A stretch of DNA of 64,000 nucleotides from Terasakiella sp033100395 (lineage in GTDB: Bacteria; Pseudomonadota; Alphaproteobacteria; Rhodospirillales; Terasakiellaceae): NCBI RefSeq assembly GCF_033100395.1, contig NZ_JAWLVJ010000013.1, positions 66,288 to 130,287 of the forward strand, written 5' to 3'. The translations under genes were made by a program, and so were the position numbers. Below, in pieces: positions 1 through 6,814 of this stretch. The notes beneath the pieces are model-generated. The model had not been told where the DNA came from and did no database searches. It worked only from the letters and a program-made list of their open reading frames with translations. The number at the start of each line of letters is the position of its first letter. Within the stretch, counting starts at the first letter, position 1.

Positions 1-238
1 CATATAATATTAAATTGATTTTTGTAAATAACTCCCATACAAATTTAGGTGAGTTACGTTTTTCGCTCGTTTTAAGGATAAAAACCGAGTCTTAAGCTGA
101 ACCTTACCGTGGATGGTCTGAATTGACCTAAAACCTGTTAGTTCCTTGAGTTCTCCTTTGCCTTCGATCGTAGACTACTTCGAACTCTCGATGTTCCTTC
201 ACGGGGACGAACTAAACAGATTTAAGGATTACAGACTA
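1..238 (+). promoter_or_regulatory. Upstream and probable 5' leader region of the cold-shock gene
   Basis: There is no convincing reading frame here other than an in-frame upstream extension of the cold-shock gene. The region is AT-rich at its left end. It holds a small inverted repeat (TAACTC at 29-34, GAGTTA at 51-56). Cold-shock genes commonly carry long structured leaders that control translation by temperature, so part of this may be transcribed leader; that is inference. AAGGA at 224-228 is a good ribosome binding site for the ATG at 239. I could not fix a promoter with confidence. Confidence 0.35.
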
Positions 239-445
239 ATGGCTACAGGTACAGTTAAGTGGTTCAACTCTACAAAAGGGTATGGCTTTATTTCTCCAGA
301 AGAAGGCGGCAAGGACGTGTTCGTACACATCTCTGCTCTGCATGAGTCCGGCATTCAGCAATTGAACGACGGCCAAAAAGTTTCTTTCGAAATCGCCATC
401 AGCCGCGGTAAAGAAGCAGCTTCTGACATCAAGCTCGTTGACTAA
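239..445 (+). CDS. Cold-shock protein, CspA family
   Basis: A 68-residue single cold-shock domain, the normal size of bacterial CspA-type proteins, which bind single-stranded RNA and DNA in the cytoplasm and melt RNA secondary structure. The RNP1 motif KGYGFI and RNP2 motif VFVHI are both intact, as is the opening GTVKWFN. I chose the ATG at 239 because the family starts with M-(A)-x-GTVKWF and AAGGA lies 10 bases upstream. The frame stays open back to 146, but those residues do not resemble the family. A strong hairpin terminator follows, so the gene is probably monocistronic. Which csp paralogue it is cannot be told from sequence alone. Confidence 0.95.
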   Translation: MATGTVKWFNSTKGYGFISPEEGGKDVFVHISALHESGIQQLNDGQKVSFEIAISRGKEAASDIKLVD

Positions 446-462
446 GCTTGATTAAAGAATAG

Positions 463-496
463 AAAAGCCCGTCGAGAGTTCGGCGGGCTTTTTTTT
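463..496 (+). terminator. Rho-independent terminator after the cold-shock gene
   Basis: The arms AGCCCGTCG and CGGCGGGCT pair over nine positions with one G-T wobble around a six-base AGAGTT loop, followed by a run of eight T. It lies 18 bases after the stop codon. Confidence 0.9.
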
Positions 497-516
497 ATGT
501 TTGAATTTTTAAGCGC

Positions 517-903
517 TTAATATTTGCGTTGCCACTGTCGCGGGGCCTCTTTGCGATCTTCTATGCCCTGGCGCACGCTTGTCAGGTCCGCTTCTTCATA
601 GCAGGTGACTTTGCCCAGTTCACGATAACAATGGGTCTTTGCTTGCTTTTGCATGCGCGGGTCATCTTCTTTACAGTAGGAAAGGCCCAGTTCAGTGCGT
701 ACTGTCGAGCAATCTTTACGGCTGACGTATGATACAAGGTGATCACTGATCGTTTTGTCGGTTGCTACGGCTGAAATGGCGTCACCGACCAGAAAATTGG
801 ATGTGCAGGCCGATAAAGACAACATGGCAAGAAAAGCGCTGCCAATTCCGATTGTGCGGACTGTTTTTTTCATATCACGTGGTTTCATCATCTTAACGGT
901 CAT
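517..903 (-). CDS. Small predicted lipoprotein, function unknown
   Basis: A 128-residue protein. Residues 11-33 form a lipoprotein signal: basic MKKTVR, a hydrophobic core, and the lipobox LSAC with the lipidated cysteine at 33. The residue after Cys is Thr, so by the usual rule it would go to the outer membrane. The mature part contains several more cysteines and is hydrophilic, with no domain I recognise. The start at 903 is preceded by a modest GGAA; the Met at residue 11 is an alternative that would give a more typical signal peptide. It is transcribed toward the cold-shock gene and is separate from the hydrogenase genes. Confidence 0.75.
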   Translation of the reverse strand: MTVKMMKPRDMKKTVRTIGIGSAFLAMLSLSACTSNFLVGDAISAVATDKTISDHLVSYVSRKDCSTVRTELGLSYCKEDDPRMQKQAKTHCYRELGKVTCYEEADLTSVRQGIEDRKEAPRQWQRKY

Positions 904-1025
904 TGTTGCGGTTCCATAACAGGAGGCATAATTTCACGATAAGGTTATTTTAGCGTTAATTTTGCGCTTCGAAAAGAGGCAATATTTGCCTACTATCCCA
1001 ATGAAACTGCGAGGTTGAGTGCTCT

Positions 1026-2495
1026 CTATTCCGGTTGGATTTGTTCAAGTTTTGAAAGGCCGTAGCGTTCCAGTTTGGATCGCAGGCCAACGCGCGATAG
1101 TCCCAGTTCCTTGGCCGCACGGCTTTTGTTCCATTGATGGCGGATCAGGCATTCTTTCAGGATGCGGGCTTCAATGGCTTCGACCCGATCTTTCAGATTG
1201 CCGCTTAAGTTTGAAAGGCTTTGGAGTTCCAGTTCTTCGTCTGTGGGGGCAGCGCGCAGGATTCTGGCAGAAAGCATATCAGCACCAAGTGTTTTGCTGT
1301 CACTCATGACCAAAAGGTGCTGTAGTTCGTTTTGCAGTTCACGCACATTGCCGGGCCAGTGATAGGCCTGCATGCAGGCGAGCGCCTCATCACTAACGCC
1401 ATCTGCCTGTTTGCCCAGGTTTTTCATGGCATGATCCAGCAGTTTATCGACCAGGACAGGAATATCTGCAATCCGTTTGCGCAAAGGGGGGATGTGAATG
1501 TTCACAGGTGTTAGGCGATAATATAAATCTTCGCGGAACCGTCCGGATTTTACATCTGCAGCCAAATCCCGGTTGGTTGCGGCAATGACACGCACATTGA
1601 CCTGCCGGGTGCGGCTGGCCCCAAGCGGGCGAACTTCGCCTTCTTGCAGGACACGTAACAGTTTGACCTGAAAAGACGGGGAAACCTCGCCAATTTCATC
1701 TAAAAAGATGGTCCCGCCATTGGCACGTTCAAACAAGCCGACGCGGTCTTCAACAGCACCTGTAAAGGCCCCGCTTTTGTAACCAAACAGCTCACTTTCC
1801 AGCAATTGGTCGGGCAGGGCAGCGCAGTTTTCAACGATGAAAGGTTTGTCTGCGCGATGTGAATTGTAATGAAGGGCGCGTGCCGCCAGTTCTTTCCCGG
1901 TCCCTGACTCCCCGGAAATCAGCACCGAAACATCATAAGGGGCCACCCGCTTGATTTTGTCGCAGACCTCATTCATCGGGCTGTTGGTTGAACGCACAAT
2001 TCCATCGTCACTTTGATAATTTTTTTTAAGTTTTTCCTGTTTTTTTGAGACTGATTTCTCAAAGGTGTCGGGAGAAACTTTCAGCTCGATTGAAAGCGAT
2101 TCATTCAAGCGTTGCAGATCAAAAAGCTGGACTGCATTTTTAATGGTGATTAGTAGATTTTCAGGCTGCCAGGGCTTTGTAATATAATGATAAATTCCGG
2201 CTTCGTTGAGTGCGCTGATGATGTCTTCGGAATCGGTATAGCCCGATATGATCATGCGGATGATATTGGGCCATTTATGGCGCACGGTTTTCAGGAATTC
2301 CACCCCTGTTAGACCGGGCAGGCGCTGATCGCACAGGATGATCTGCACCCATTCGGTTTTCAGGATTTTTTCTGCCTCAATGGTGTTTTCGGCCGTCAGT
2401 ACATTGAAGTCATCTTCCAGAATGCGGTTTAAGCTTTCCAGACTTCTGACTTCGTCATCAACGACAAGGATGGTGGCGCGTTCCTGCATGGTCAA
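1026..2495 (-). CDS. hupR: HupR/HoxA-type sigma-54-dependent response regulator
   Basis: A 489-residue NtrC-family activator. An N-terminal receiver domain (residues 8-125) carries phospho-acceptor Asp56 and Lys107. The central AAA+ domain has the Walker A GESGTGKE (195-202), the sigma-54-contacting loop GAFTGA (242-247) and a Walker B ending FLDEIGE. A Fis-type helix-turn-helix is at the C-terminus. The long linker between receiver and AAA+ domain resembles HupR and HoxA, which activate uptake hydrogenase genes. It lies 10 bases after hybE in the same direction and opposite a hydrogenase operon with a consensus -24/-12 promoter, which strongly supports that role. No partner kinase (HupT) or sensor hydrogenase (HupUV) is in the window. 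In Rhodobacter the unphosphorylated form is active; whether that holds here is unknown. Confidence 0.88.
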   Translation of the reverse strand: MTMQERATILVVDDEVRSLESLNRILEDDFNVLTAENTIEAEKILKTEWVQIILCDQRLPGLTGVEFLKTVRHKWPNIIRMIISGYTDSEDIISALNEAGIYHYITKPWQPENLLITIKNAVQLFDLQRLNESLSIELKVSPDTFEKSVSKKQEKLKKNYQSDDGIVRSTNSPMNEVCDKIKRVAPYDVSVLISGESGTGKELAARALHYNSHRADKPFIVENCAALPDQLLESELFGYKSGAFTGAVEDRVGLFERANGGTIFLDEIGEVSPSFQVKLLRVLQEGEVRPLGASRTRQVNVRVIAATNRDLAADVKSGRFREDLYYRLTPVNIHIPPLRKRIADIPVLVDKLLDHAMKNLGKQADGVSDEALACMQAYHWPGNVRELQNELQHLLVMSDSKTLGADMLSARILRAAPTDEELELQSLSNLSGNLKDRVEAIEARILKECLIRHQWNKSRAAKELGLSRVGLRSKLERYGLSKLEQIQPE

Positions 2496-2505
2496 GCTCG
2501 ATTGG

Positions 2506-3090
2506 TTAATTGTCTTTTTTGATTTTGCCGCGCAAAAGGTCGCGGCGATTGACTTCTTCTTTTATTTCAATAGGTTCGGAGAATTGTTTTTTCAGTTCTT
2601 CCTGATGAACCATATCTTCTTTTTTAAGGTATCTTGCGATCTGTTCTTCTGAATAGGTCGGGGTGACGCGCTTGGTTTCATCCAGCAGGTCGCGCAGGAA
2701 CATGGCAGCAGCAATGCGCGCTGATTCCTGGTTGGGTAAATCCTTGCAGGGGGAATAAAGCGAGTAGGTTCGGCAATAGCCAAATCCTTCAATTTCATTG
2801 ACCATCATATCCAGGTCTTTGGACGGAAAATTGAAGGTTTTCTTTTGACCCATGGGCAAGGTGTGCCAGTCGTCTTCGTCGTTGGGGAGCATGATCAAAT
2901 TTACAAACCAGGGGGTGACAACCATCCCCATAACACGGCCATCCCATTTGGTGAATTCAATGGCTTCGACCTCAAGTTCGTGATTGAGGATATTAATTCC
3001 CTGCATGTTTTCGACCAGAATGGTGTTGAAGCAGGTTTCAAGTTTTTGCGTCATTTCTTCCACGCTAAAGGAAGTCGTGTGCTGTGTCAC
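2506..3090 (-). CDS. hybE: HybE/HupJ-family hydrogenase assembly chaperone
   Basis: A 194-residue protein. Its core (about residues 45-135) has the HybE/HupJ hallmark GMVVTPWFVNLIMLPN followed by a downstream PxG-type segment. Members of this family act on hydrogenase subunit precursors; E. coli HybE binds the twin-arginine leader of HybO and delays export until the cofactors are inserted. It is first in a two-gene minus-strand operon with the sigma-54 activator and divergent from hybO, the expected client. The C-terminal 60 residues are charged, helical and longer than in E. coli HybE. No fused rubredoxin domain is seen, unlike some HupJ proteins. Confidence 0.85.
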   Translation of the reverse strand: MTQHTTSFSVEEMTQKLETCFNTILVENMQGINILNHELEVEAIEFTKWDGRVMGMVVTPWFVNLIMLPNDEDDWHTLPMGQKKTFNFPSKDLDMMVNEIEGFGYCRTYSLYSPCKDLPNQESARIAAAMFLRDLLDETKRVTPTYSEEQIARYLKKEDMVHQEELKKQFSEPIEIKEEVNRRDLLRGKIKKDN

Positions 3091-3242
3091 AGTCTTCGTC
3101 CTTGTCAGCTTATTCAGAATGTTTTGGGGTTTTTCTTTTAAGCAAACACGATTTTCTTAAAAATGGAAGGTGTTTTTTCAGTTTGATTTAAATATGATTA
3201 GTTTCTTTTCGAAAATATTGTTCGTTTTGAAATGTTTAGGTC

Positions 3243-3259
3243 TTGAAAATAATTTTCAA
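3243..3259. promoter_or_regulatory. Perfect palindrome, candidate upstream activator site
   Basis: The sequence TTGAAAATAATTTTCAA is an 8+1+8 perfect inverted repeat, about 210 bases upstream of the -24 element. Sigma-54 activators bind dyad sites 100-200 bases upstream, and Rhodobacter HupR recognises TTG-N5-CAA. Here the outer TTG and CAA are 11 apart, so it is not that exact site. It may be the HupR-type binding site, a control site for hybE, or a chance AT-rich palindrome. Confidence 0.45.
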
Positions 3260-3465
3260 ACCACATTTCGCATAATTTGAGTTTTAAAATTACTCTAATA
3301 TCAAAAAATATTCATGTAAAAGCTGACTTTATGACTCGGGATTAAAGTTAGGTGGTTAGTTACTTTTCAATCGCTGGGAAATTCAGGTGAATGACCTTCC
3401 ACTTAAGTATGAGAGAATTACTCCTCGAAATTTAAAGCGCATTTAAAATCAATAGCTTGTTTGTT

Positions 3466-3481
3466 TGGCACAGCTCTTGCT
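3466..3481 (+). promoter_or_regulatory. Sigma-54 (-24/-12) promoter of the hyb operon
   Basis: TGGCAC, five bases, then TTGCT matches the sigma-54 consensus TGGCAC-N5-TTGCW exactly. Transcription would start near 3493, giving a leader of about 55 bases before hybO. The divergent activator gene encodes the GAFTGA loop needed to open such promoters. Confidence 0.88.
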
Positions 3482-3546
3482 CATGCGTGGACGGGACGAA
3501 TTTAATACATCGGGGCAGGGCCCCACAATGGGAGGATATCCGAATT

Positions 3547-4665
3547 ATGAAGGGTGATTTCGAAACGCTCGAGAAACGACTTGGTGTTAGTCGCCGGGAT
3601 TTCCTGAAGTTTTGCACAGGTGTGGCCGCATCACTGGGCTTGTCGACGTCAGATGCCATCGCGATGGCAGAAGCGGTTGCCAAACCAAAGAAACGGCCTG
3701 TTGTGATCTGGTTGCATGGTCAGGAATGTACAGGCCCGTCTGAAACCTTGCTCCGTTCAGAGCACCCAACGCTGGAACGCTTGATCCTAGAAATGATCTC
3801 GCTTGAATACCACCAGACGCTGGATGCAGGTGCCGGCCATCATGTGGAACATATGAAAGAGCTGTCCATGAAAGAAAATGCAGGCAAGTATCTGCTGGTG
3901 GTTGAAGGGGCCATTCCAACAAAAGACGGCGGTGTTTACTGTAAGATCGCGGGTAAAACCATGCTGGATCACACCGTCGAAGCTGCCGAACATGCCGCAG
4001 CCATCATTGCCTTTGGGTCTTGTGCGTCCTGGGGCGGGGTGCAATCGGCCTTTCCAAACCCGACGGGTGCGCAAGGTACGCAAGCGGTATTGCCGGGCAA
4101 GACCGTTGTCAATATTCCGGGCTGCCCACCAAACCCCTATAACTTCCTGGCAACCATTATGCACTTCCTGACATTTGGGAGCCTGCCTGAATTGGATAGC
4201 CAGAATCGTCCGAAATTTGCCTATGGTCGTTTGATCCACGAAAACTGTGAACGTCGTCCGCACTTTGATGCTGGTCGTTTCGCCAAAGAATTCGGCGATG
4301 AAGGACACAAGAAAGGTTACTGCCTTTATAAGCTCGGCTGTAAAGGGCCTGAAACCTATTCCAACTGTCCGGCAGTTGAATTTAATGACATCGGTGGCGG
4401 GACCTGGCCGATCGGTGTTGGTCATCCTTGCTTTGGTTGCACAGAAGAAGGTGTGGGCTTTACCAAGCCGTTGTTCTCGCTGGCAGATGTGAAGACCCAT
4501 ACACCGCCAAATGCCTTCCCTGAAATTGCTGAACGCGAAGAAACATCCGGCATGACAGCAGGTGCTGCAGCGGCAGCGGGTGCAGCTGTTGGTGCCATCG
4601 TTGGTGGTGCAGCCATGGCAGCGAAGAAAAGCGGATCATCTGAAACGTCCGACAGTCAAGACTGA
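3547..4665 (+). CDS. hybO: [NiFe]-hydrogenase small subunit precursor, group 1c (HybO-like)
   Basis: A 372-residue Fe-S subunit that carries electrons from the Ni-Fe site. A twin-arginine leader is present (SRRDFLK, residues 15-21), and a hydrophobic Ala/Gly helix near residues 335-360 is the C-terminal anchor. It resembles E. coli HybO throughout (HENCERRPHFDAGRFAKEFG, GCKGPETY). Distal ligands (LIHENC, the Cys of GYC, GCKG) and medial ligands (SNC, HPCFGC) are intact. Proximal cluster ligands are Cys61, the Cys of GSCAS and the Cys of PGCPP, but the fourth expected Cys (CTGC in HybO) is Pro64 (CTGPSE; codon CCG at 3736-3738). The ATG at 3547 is preceded by GGAGGA at 3531-3536. It is first gene of the operon, and a sigma-54 promoter lies upstream. 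Confidence 0.95.
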   Translation: MKGDFETLEKRLGVSRRDFLKFCTGVAASLGLSTSDAIAMAEAVAKPKKRPVVIWLHGQECTGPSETLLRSEHPTLERLILEMISLEYHQTLDAGAGHHVEHMKELSMKENAGKYLLVVEGAIPTKDGGVYCKIAGKTMLDHTVEAAEHAAAIIAFGSCASWGGVQSAFPNPTGAQGTQAVLPGKTVVNIPGCPPNPYNFLATIMHFLTFGSLPELDSQNRPKFAYGRLIHENCERRPHFDAGRFAKEFGDEGHKKGYCLYKLGCKGPETYSNCPAVEFNDIGGGTWPIGVGHPCFGCTEEGVGFTKPLFSLADVKTHTPPNAFPEIAEREETSGMTAGAAAAAGAAVGAIVGGAAMAAKKSGSSETSDSQD

Positions 4666-4675
4666 GGGGTGCGTG

Positions 4676-5644
4676 ATGGATCGTAGAACCTTTTTAAAGG
4701 CCGCGAGCGTAGGGACAGCTGCTGCATGTGCAAGCACTGTTGCCGAGGCCCGGCCCAATTTGGAGCCTGCTCCCCAAGCGGTGGGCATGCTCTATGATTC
4801 AACTTTGTGTGTAGGCTGTAAGGCATGTGTGGCGGCCTGTAAGGAAGTCAACAATATGGACCCGGTCATTTCCGGGGACGATGTGCAATATGACAGTGCG
4901 AAAGACTTGTCCGGTGATACGCTGAACGTCATTAAAATCTATAAAGACGGTAAAGCAGAGGTCAAAGACCATGAAGAAAACGGTTTTGCCTTTGAAAAAC
5001 GCAGCTGTATGCACTGTGTTGACCCGGGCTGTGTGTCTGTCTGTCCGGTAACGGCCATGCGTCGTGATCCGGTAACAGGGATCGTAACCCACCATGCAGA
5101 CGCCTGCATTGGCTGTCGGACTTGTATGGGCGGCTGTCCTTATAACGTGCCGCAGTTTGAATATGATGATGCCTTTGGCAAAATCCAGAAATGTCAGATG
5201 TGTAATCAGGAAGGTGTGGAACGTATCAGCAAGGGCGGCATGACAGCCTGTGCAGAATCCTGCCCAACAGGTGCGACGCTGTTTGGTCCGCGTGACATGT
5301 TGCTGGAAGAAGCCAAGCGCCGAATGACGCTGAAAGAGGGCGATACCTATAACTATCCCCGTGGTGATATTTCCAAACCGGAAAGCTATCACGAAAAAGA
5401 TCTGGGGGTGAATTACACCAACCATATCTGGGGTGAAAAAGAAGCAGGCGGAACCAATGTTATGCATATCGCGGGTGTTTCCTTTGATAAGCTGGGTATG
5501 CCCCCGCTTGAGGATCGCTCTTACGCTTCACAATCAGAAACACTGCAACACACGATCTATAAAGGTATGGCGCTGCCTGCCGTGGCCCTGGCAGGTCTGA
5601 CCTATTTTGTGAAACGCAACAAAGATAAAAACGGGGAGGAATAA
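4676..5644 (+). CDS. hybA: Hydrogenase-2 type ferredoxin subunit HybA
   Basis: A 322-residue periplasmic polyferredoxin that links the hydrogenase dimer to the membrane subunit. The twin-arginine leader is at DRRTFLK (residues 2-8). Sixteen cysteines form four [4Fe-4S] sites: 45/48/51/55, 111/114/119/123, 144/147/150/154 and 173/176/192/196. A C-terminal hydrophobic segment (ALPAVALAGLTYFV) followed by a charged tail is the membrane anchor found in E. coli HybA. I chose the ATG at 4676, 10 bases after the hybO stop, because it gives the Tat leader directly and has GAGGGG before it. Order O-A-B-C matches the E. coli hyb operon. Confidence 0.95.
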   Translation: MDRRTFLKAASVGTAAACASTVAEARPNLEPAPQAVGMLYDSTLCVGCKACVAACKEVNNMDPVISGDDVQYDSAKDLSGDTLNVIKIYKDGKAEVKDHEENGFAFEKRSCMHCVDPGCVSVCPVTAMRRDPVTGIVTHHADACIGCRTCMGGCPYNVPQFEYDDAFGKIQKCQMCNQEGVERISKGGMTACAESCPTGATLFGPRDMLLEEAKRRMTLKEGDTYNYPRGDISKPESYHEKDLGVNYTNHIWGEKEAGGTNVMHIAGVSFDKLGMPPLEDRSYASQSETLQHTIYKGMALPAVALAGLTYFVKRNKDKNGEE

Positions 5645-5647
5645 GTC

Positions 5648-6787
5648 ATGAGTAAAGCTCAGCCGTTAGGCACAACTATTTTTACCCCGTTCTTTATGGC
5701 CATGATGATCCTGTTTGTGATCGGGCTTTATTTCCTTGGTGTTCGTTTTGTTGAAGGAATGGGCGCTGTCACCAATCTGAATGGCGGTTTCCCCTGGGGG
5801 ATTTGGGTGGTTTATGACGTTGTTATCGGCACGGCCCTGGCCTGTGGCGGGTATGCGTTGGCGATTACCATTTATCTGTTTAACAAAGGCCAATATCACC
5901 CCTTGATGCGCGCAGCTCTGCTGGCAAGTTTGCTGGGTTATGCGTTGGGTGGTCTGGGGGCCTTTATCGATATGGGACGTTACTGGCAATTCTATAACCT
6001 GCTTTTGCCCTGGCACATGAACTTTAATGCCGTCATGCTTGAAGTTGGTTTGTGTGTGGCAACCTATATTCTGGTGCTTATCATCGAATTTGCACCTGCC
6101 TTTCTTGAACGGATCGGCGCGCATGGAGTGATCAAGGTTCTGAACAAGTTCCTGTTCCTCTTTATCGCATTGGGCATTTTGCTGCCAACCATGCACCAGT
6201 CTTCGCTTGGATCCTTCCTTGTGGCGATGGGCTATAAGGTCGCACCATTGTGGCAGACGGTTTATTTCCAACCTCTATTTGCCCTGATGACGGCACTTTG
6301 CATGGGTTTTTCTATCGTGATCTTCGAAGCCTCTATGTCCAAGGTTGCCTTTGATCTGGATGATGAAACACATTTGCTTTCCAAAATCGGCAAGATCATT
6401 GTCGGGATTTTGAGTGTTTATCTGGTCATTCGCTTTGCTGAGATCATCATGAATGGCAAGCTGGGATATGTCTTTGCAGGGGATAAGAACAGTCTTTTGT
6501 TTATCCTGGAAACCCTGTTGTTCATCATTCCCATTGTGATTTTGAGCTCGCGCGAGAAACGCAACAATCCGTCCGTTCTGATCTGGGCGGCGGTCTCCAT
6601 GCTGTTTGCGGGGTCTATGTATCGCTTTAACGCGTTCCTGCTGACCTATGATCCGGGACCGGGGTACAGCTATTTCCCATCCGTTGCGGAAATCATGGTC
6701 ACTGTCGGGATCGTAGCCTTTGAGATTATGGCGTACCTCGTCCTCGTTAAAACACTGCCTGTGCTGCATAAGCCAAAGCACGCGTGA
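5648..6787 (+). CDS. hybB: Hydrogenase-2 integral membrane subunit HybB (NrfD/PsrC family)
   Basis: A 379-residue polytopic membrane protein with about ten hydrophobic helices, starting three bases after hybA. The family (NrfD, PsrC, HybB) binds no haem and passes electrons between a periplasmic ferredoxin subunit and quinone. In E. coli hydrogenase 2 it couples hydrogen oxidation to menaquinone and can also work in reverse with proton motive force. Features typical of HybB include the FNLNGGFPWGIW-like loop after helix 1 (here NLNGGFPWGIWVVYD) and WHMNFNAVMLEV. Its presence instead of a cytochrome b (HupC) shows this is a Hyb-type rather than a Hup/MBH-type enzyme. Confidence 0.93.
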   Translation: MSKAQPLGTTIFTPFFMAMMILFVIGLYFLGVRFVEGMGAVTNLNGGFPWGIWVVYDVVIGTALACGGYALAITIYLFNKGQYHPLMRAALLASLLGYALGGLGAFIDMGRYWQFYNLLLPWHMNFNAVMLEVGLCVATYILVLIIEFAPAFLERIGAHGVIKVLNKFLFLFIALGILLPTMHQSSLGSFLVAMGYKVAPLWQTVYFQPLFALMTALCMGFSIVIFEASMSKVAFDLDDETHLLSKIGKIIVGILSVYLVIRFAEIIMNGKLGYVFAGDKNSLLFILETLLFIIPIVILSSREKRNNPSVLIWAAVSMLFAGSMYRFNAFLLTYDPGPGYSYFPSVAEIMVTVGIVAFEIMAYLVLVKTLPVLHKPKHA

Positions 6788-6814
6788 AGAAATTAGTTAT
6801 TTAGGAGAAAAATC

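Larger units (their letters stand above)
3091..3546. other. Divergent hydrogenase regulatory region
   Basis: A 456-base stretch with no credible gene separates hybE-hupR (left, minus) from the hyb structural operon (right, plus). It is distinctly AT-rich between 3120 and 3450. It contains a perfect 17-base palindrome at 3243-3259 and a consensus sigma-54 promoter at 3466-3481, listed separately. The AT-rich part between them would suit DNA bending by IHF, but I found no clean IHF consensus. Confidence 0.8.

Noticed and set aside
3183..3197. TTGATTTAAATATG resembling an FNR box before hybO
   Set aside because: Only the left half-site fits; the right half has no ATCAA resemblance, and the region is AT-rich enough for chance TTGAT.
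3787..4500. Long antisense frame (237 codons) opposite hybO
   Set aside because: It is a shadow of a well-supported gene; composition is atypical and it has no family features or ribosome site.
4799..5467. Antisense frame (222 codons) opposite hybA
   Set aside because: A shadow frame produced by cysteine-rich codons of the ferredoxin gene.
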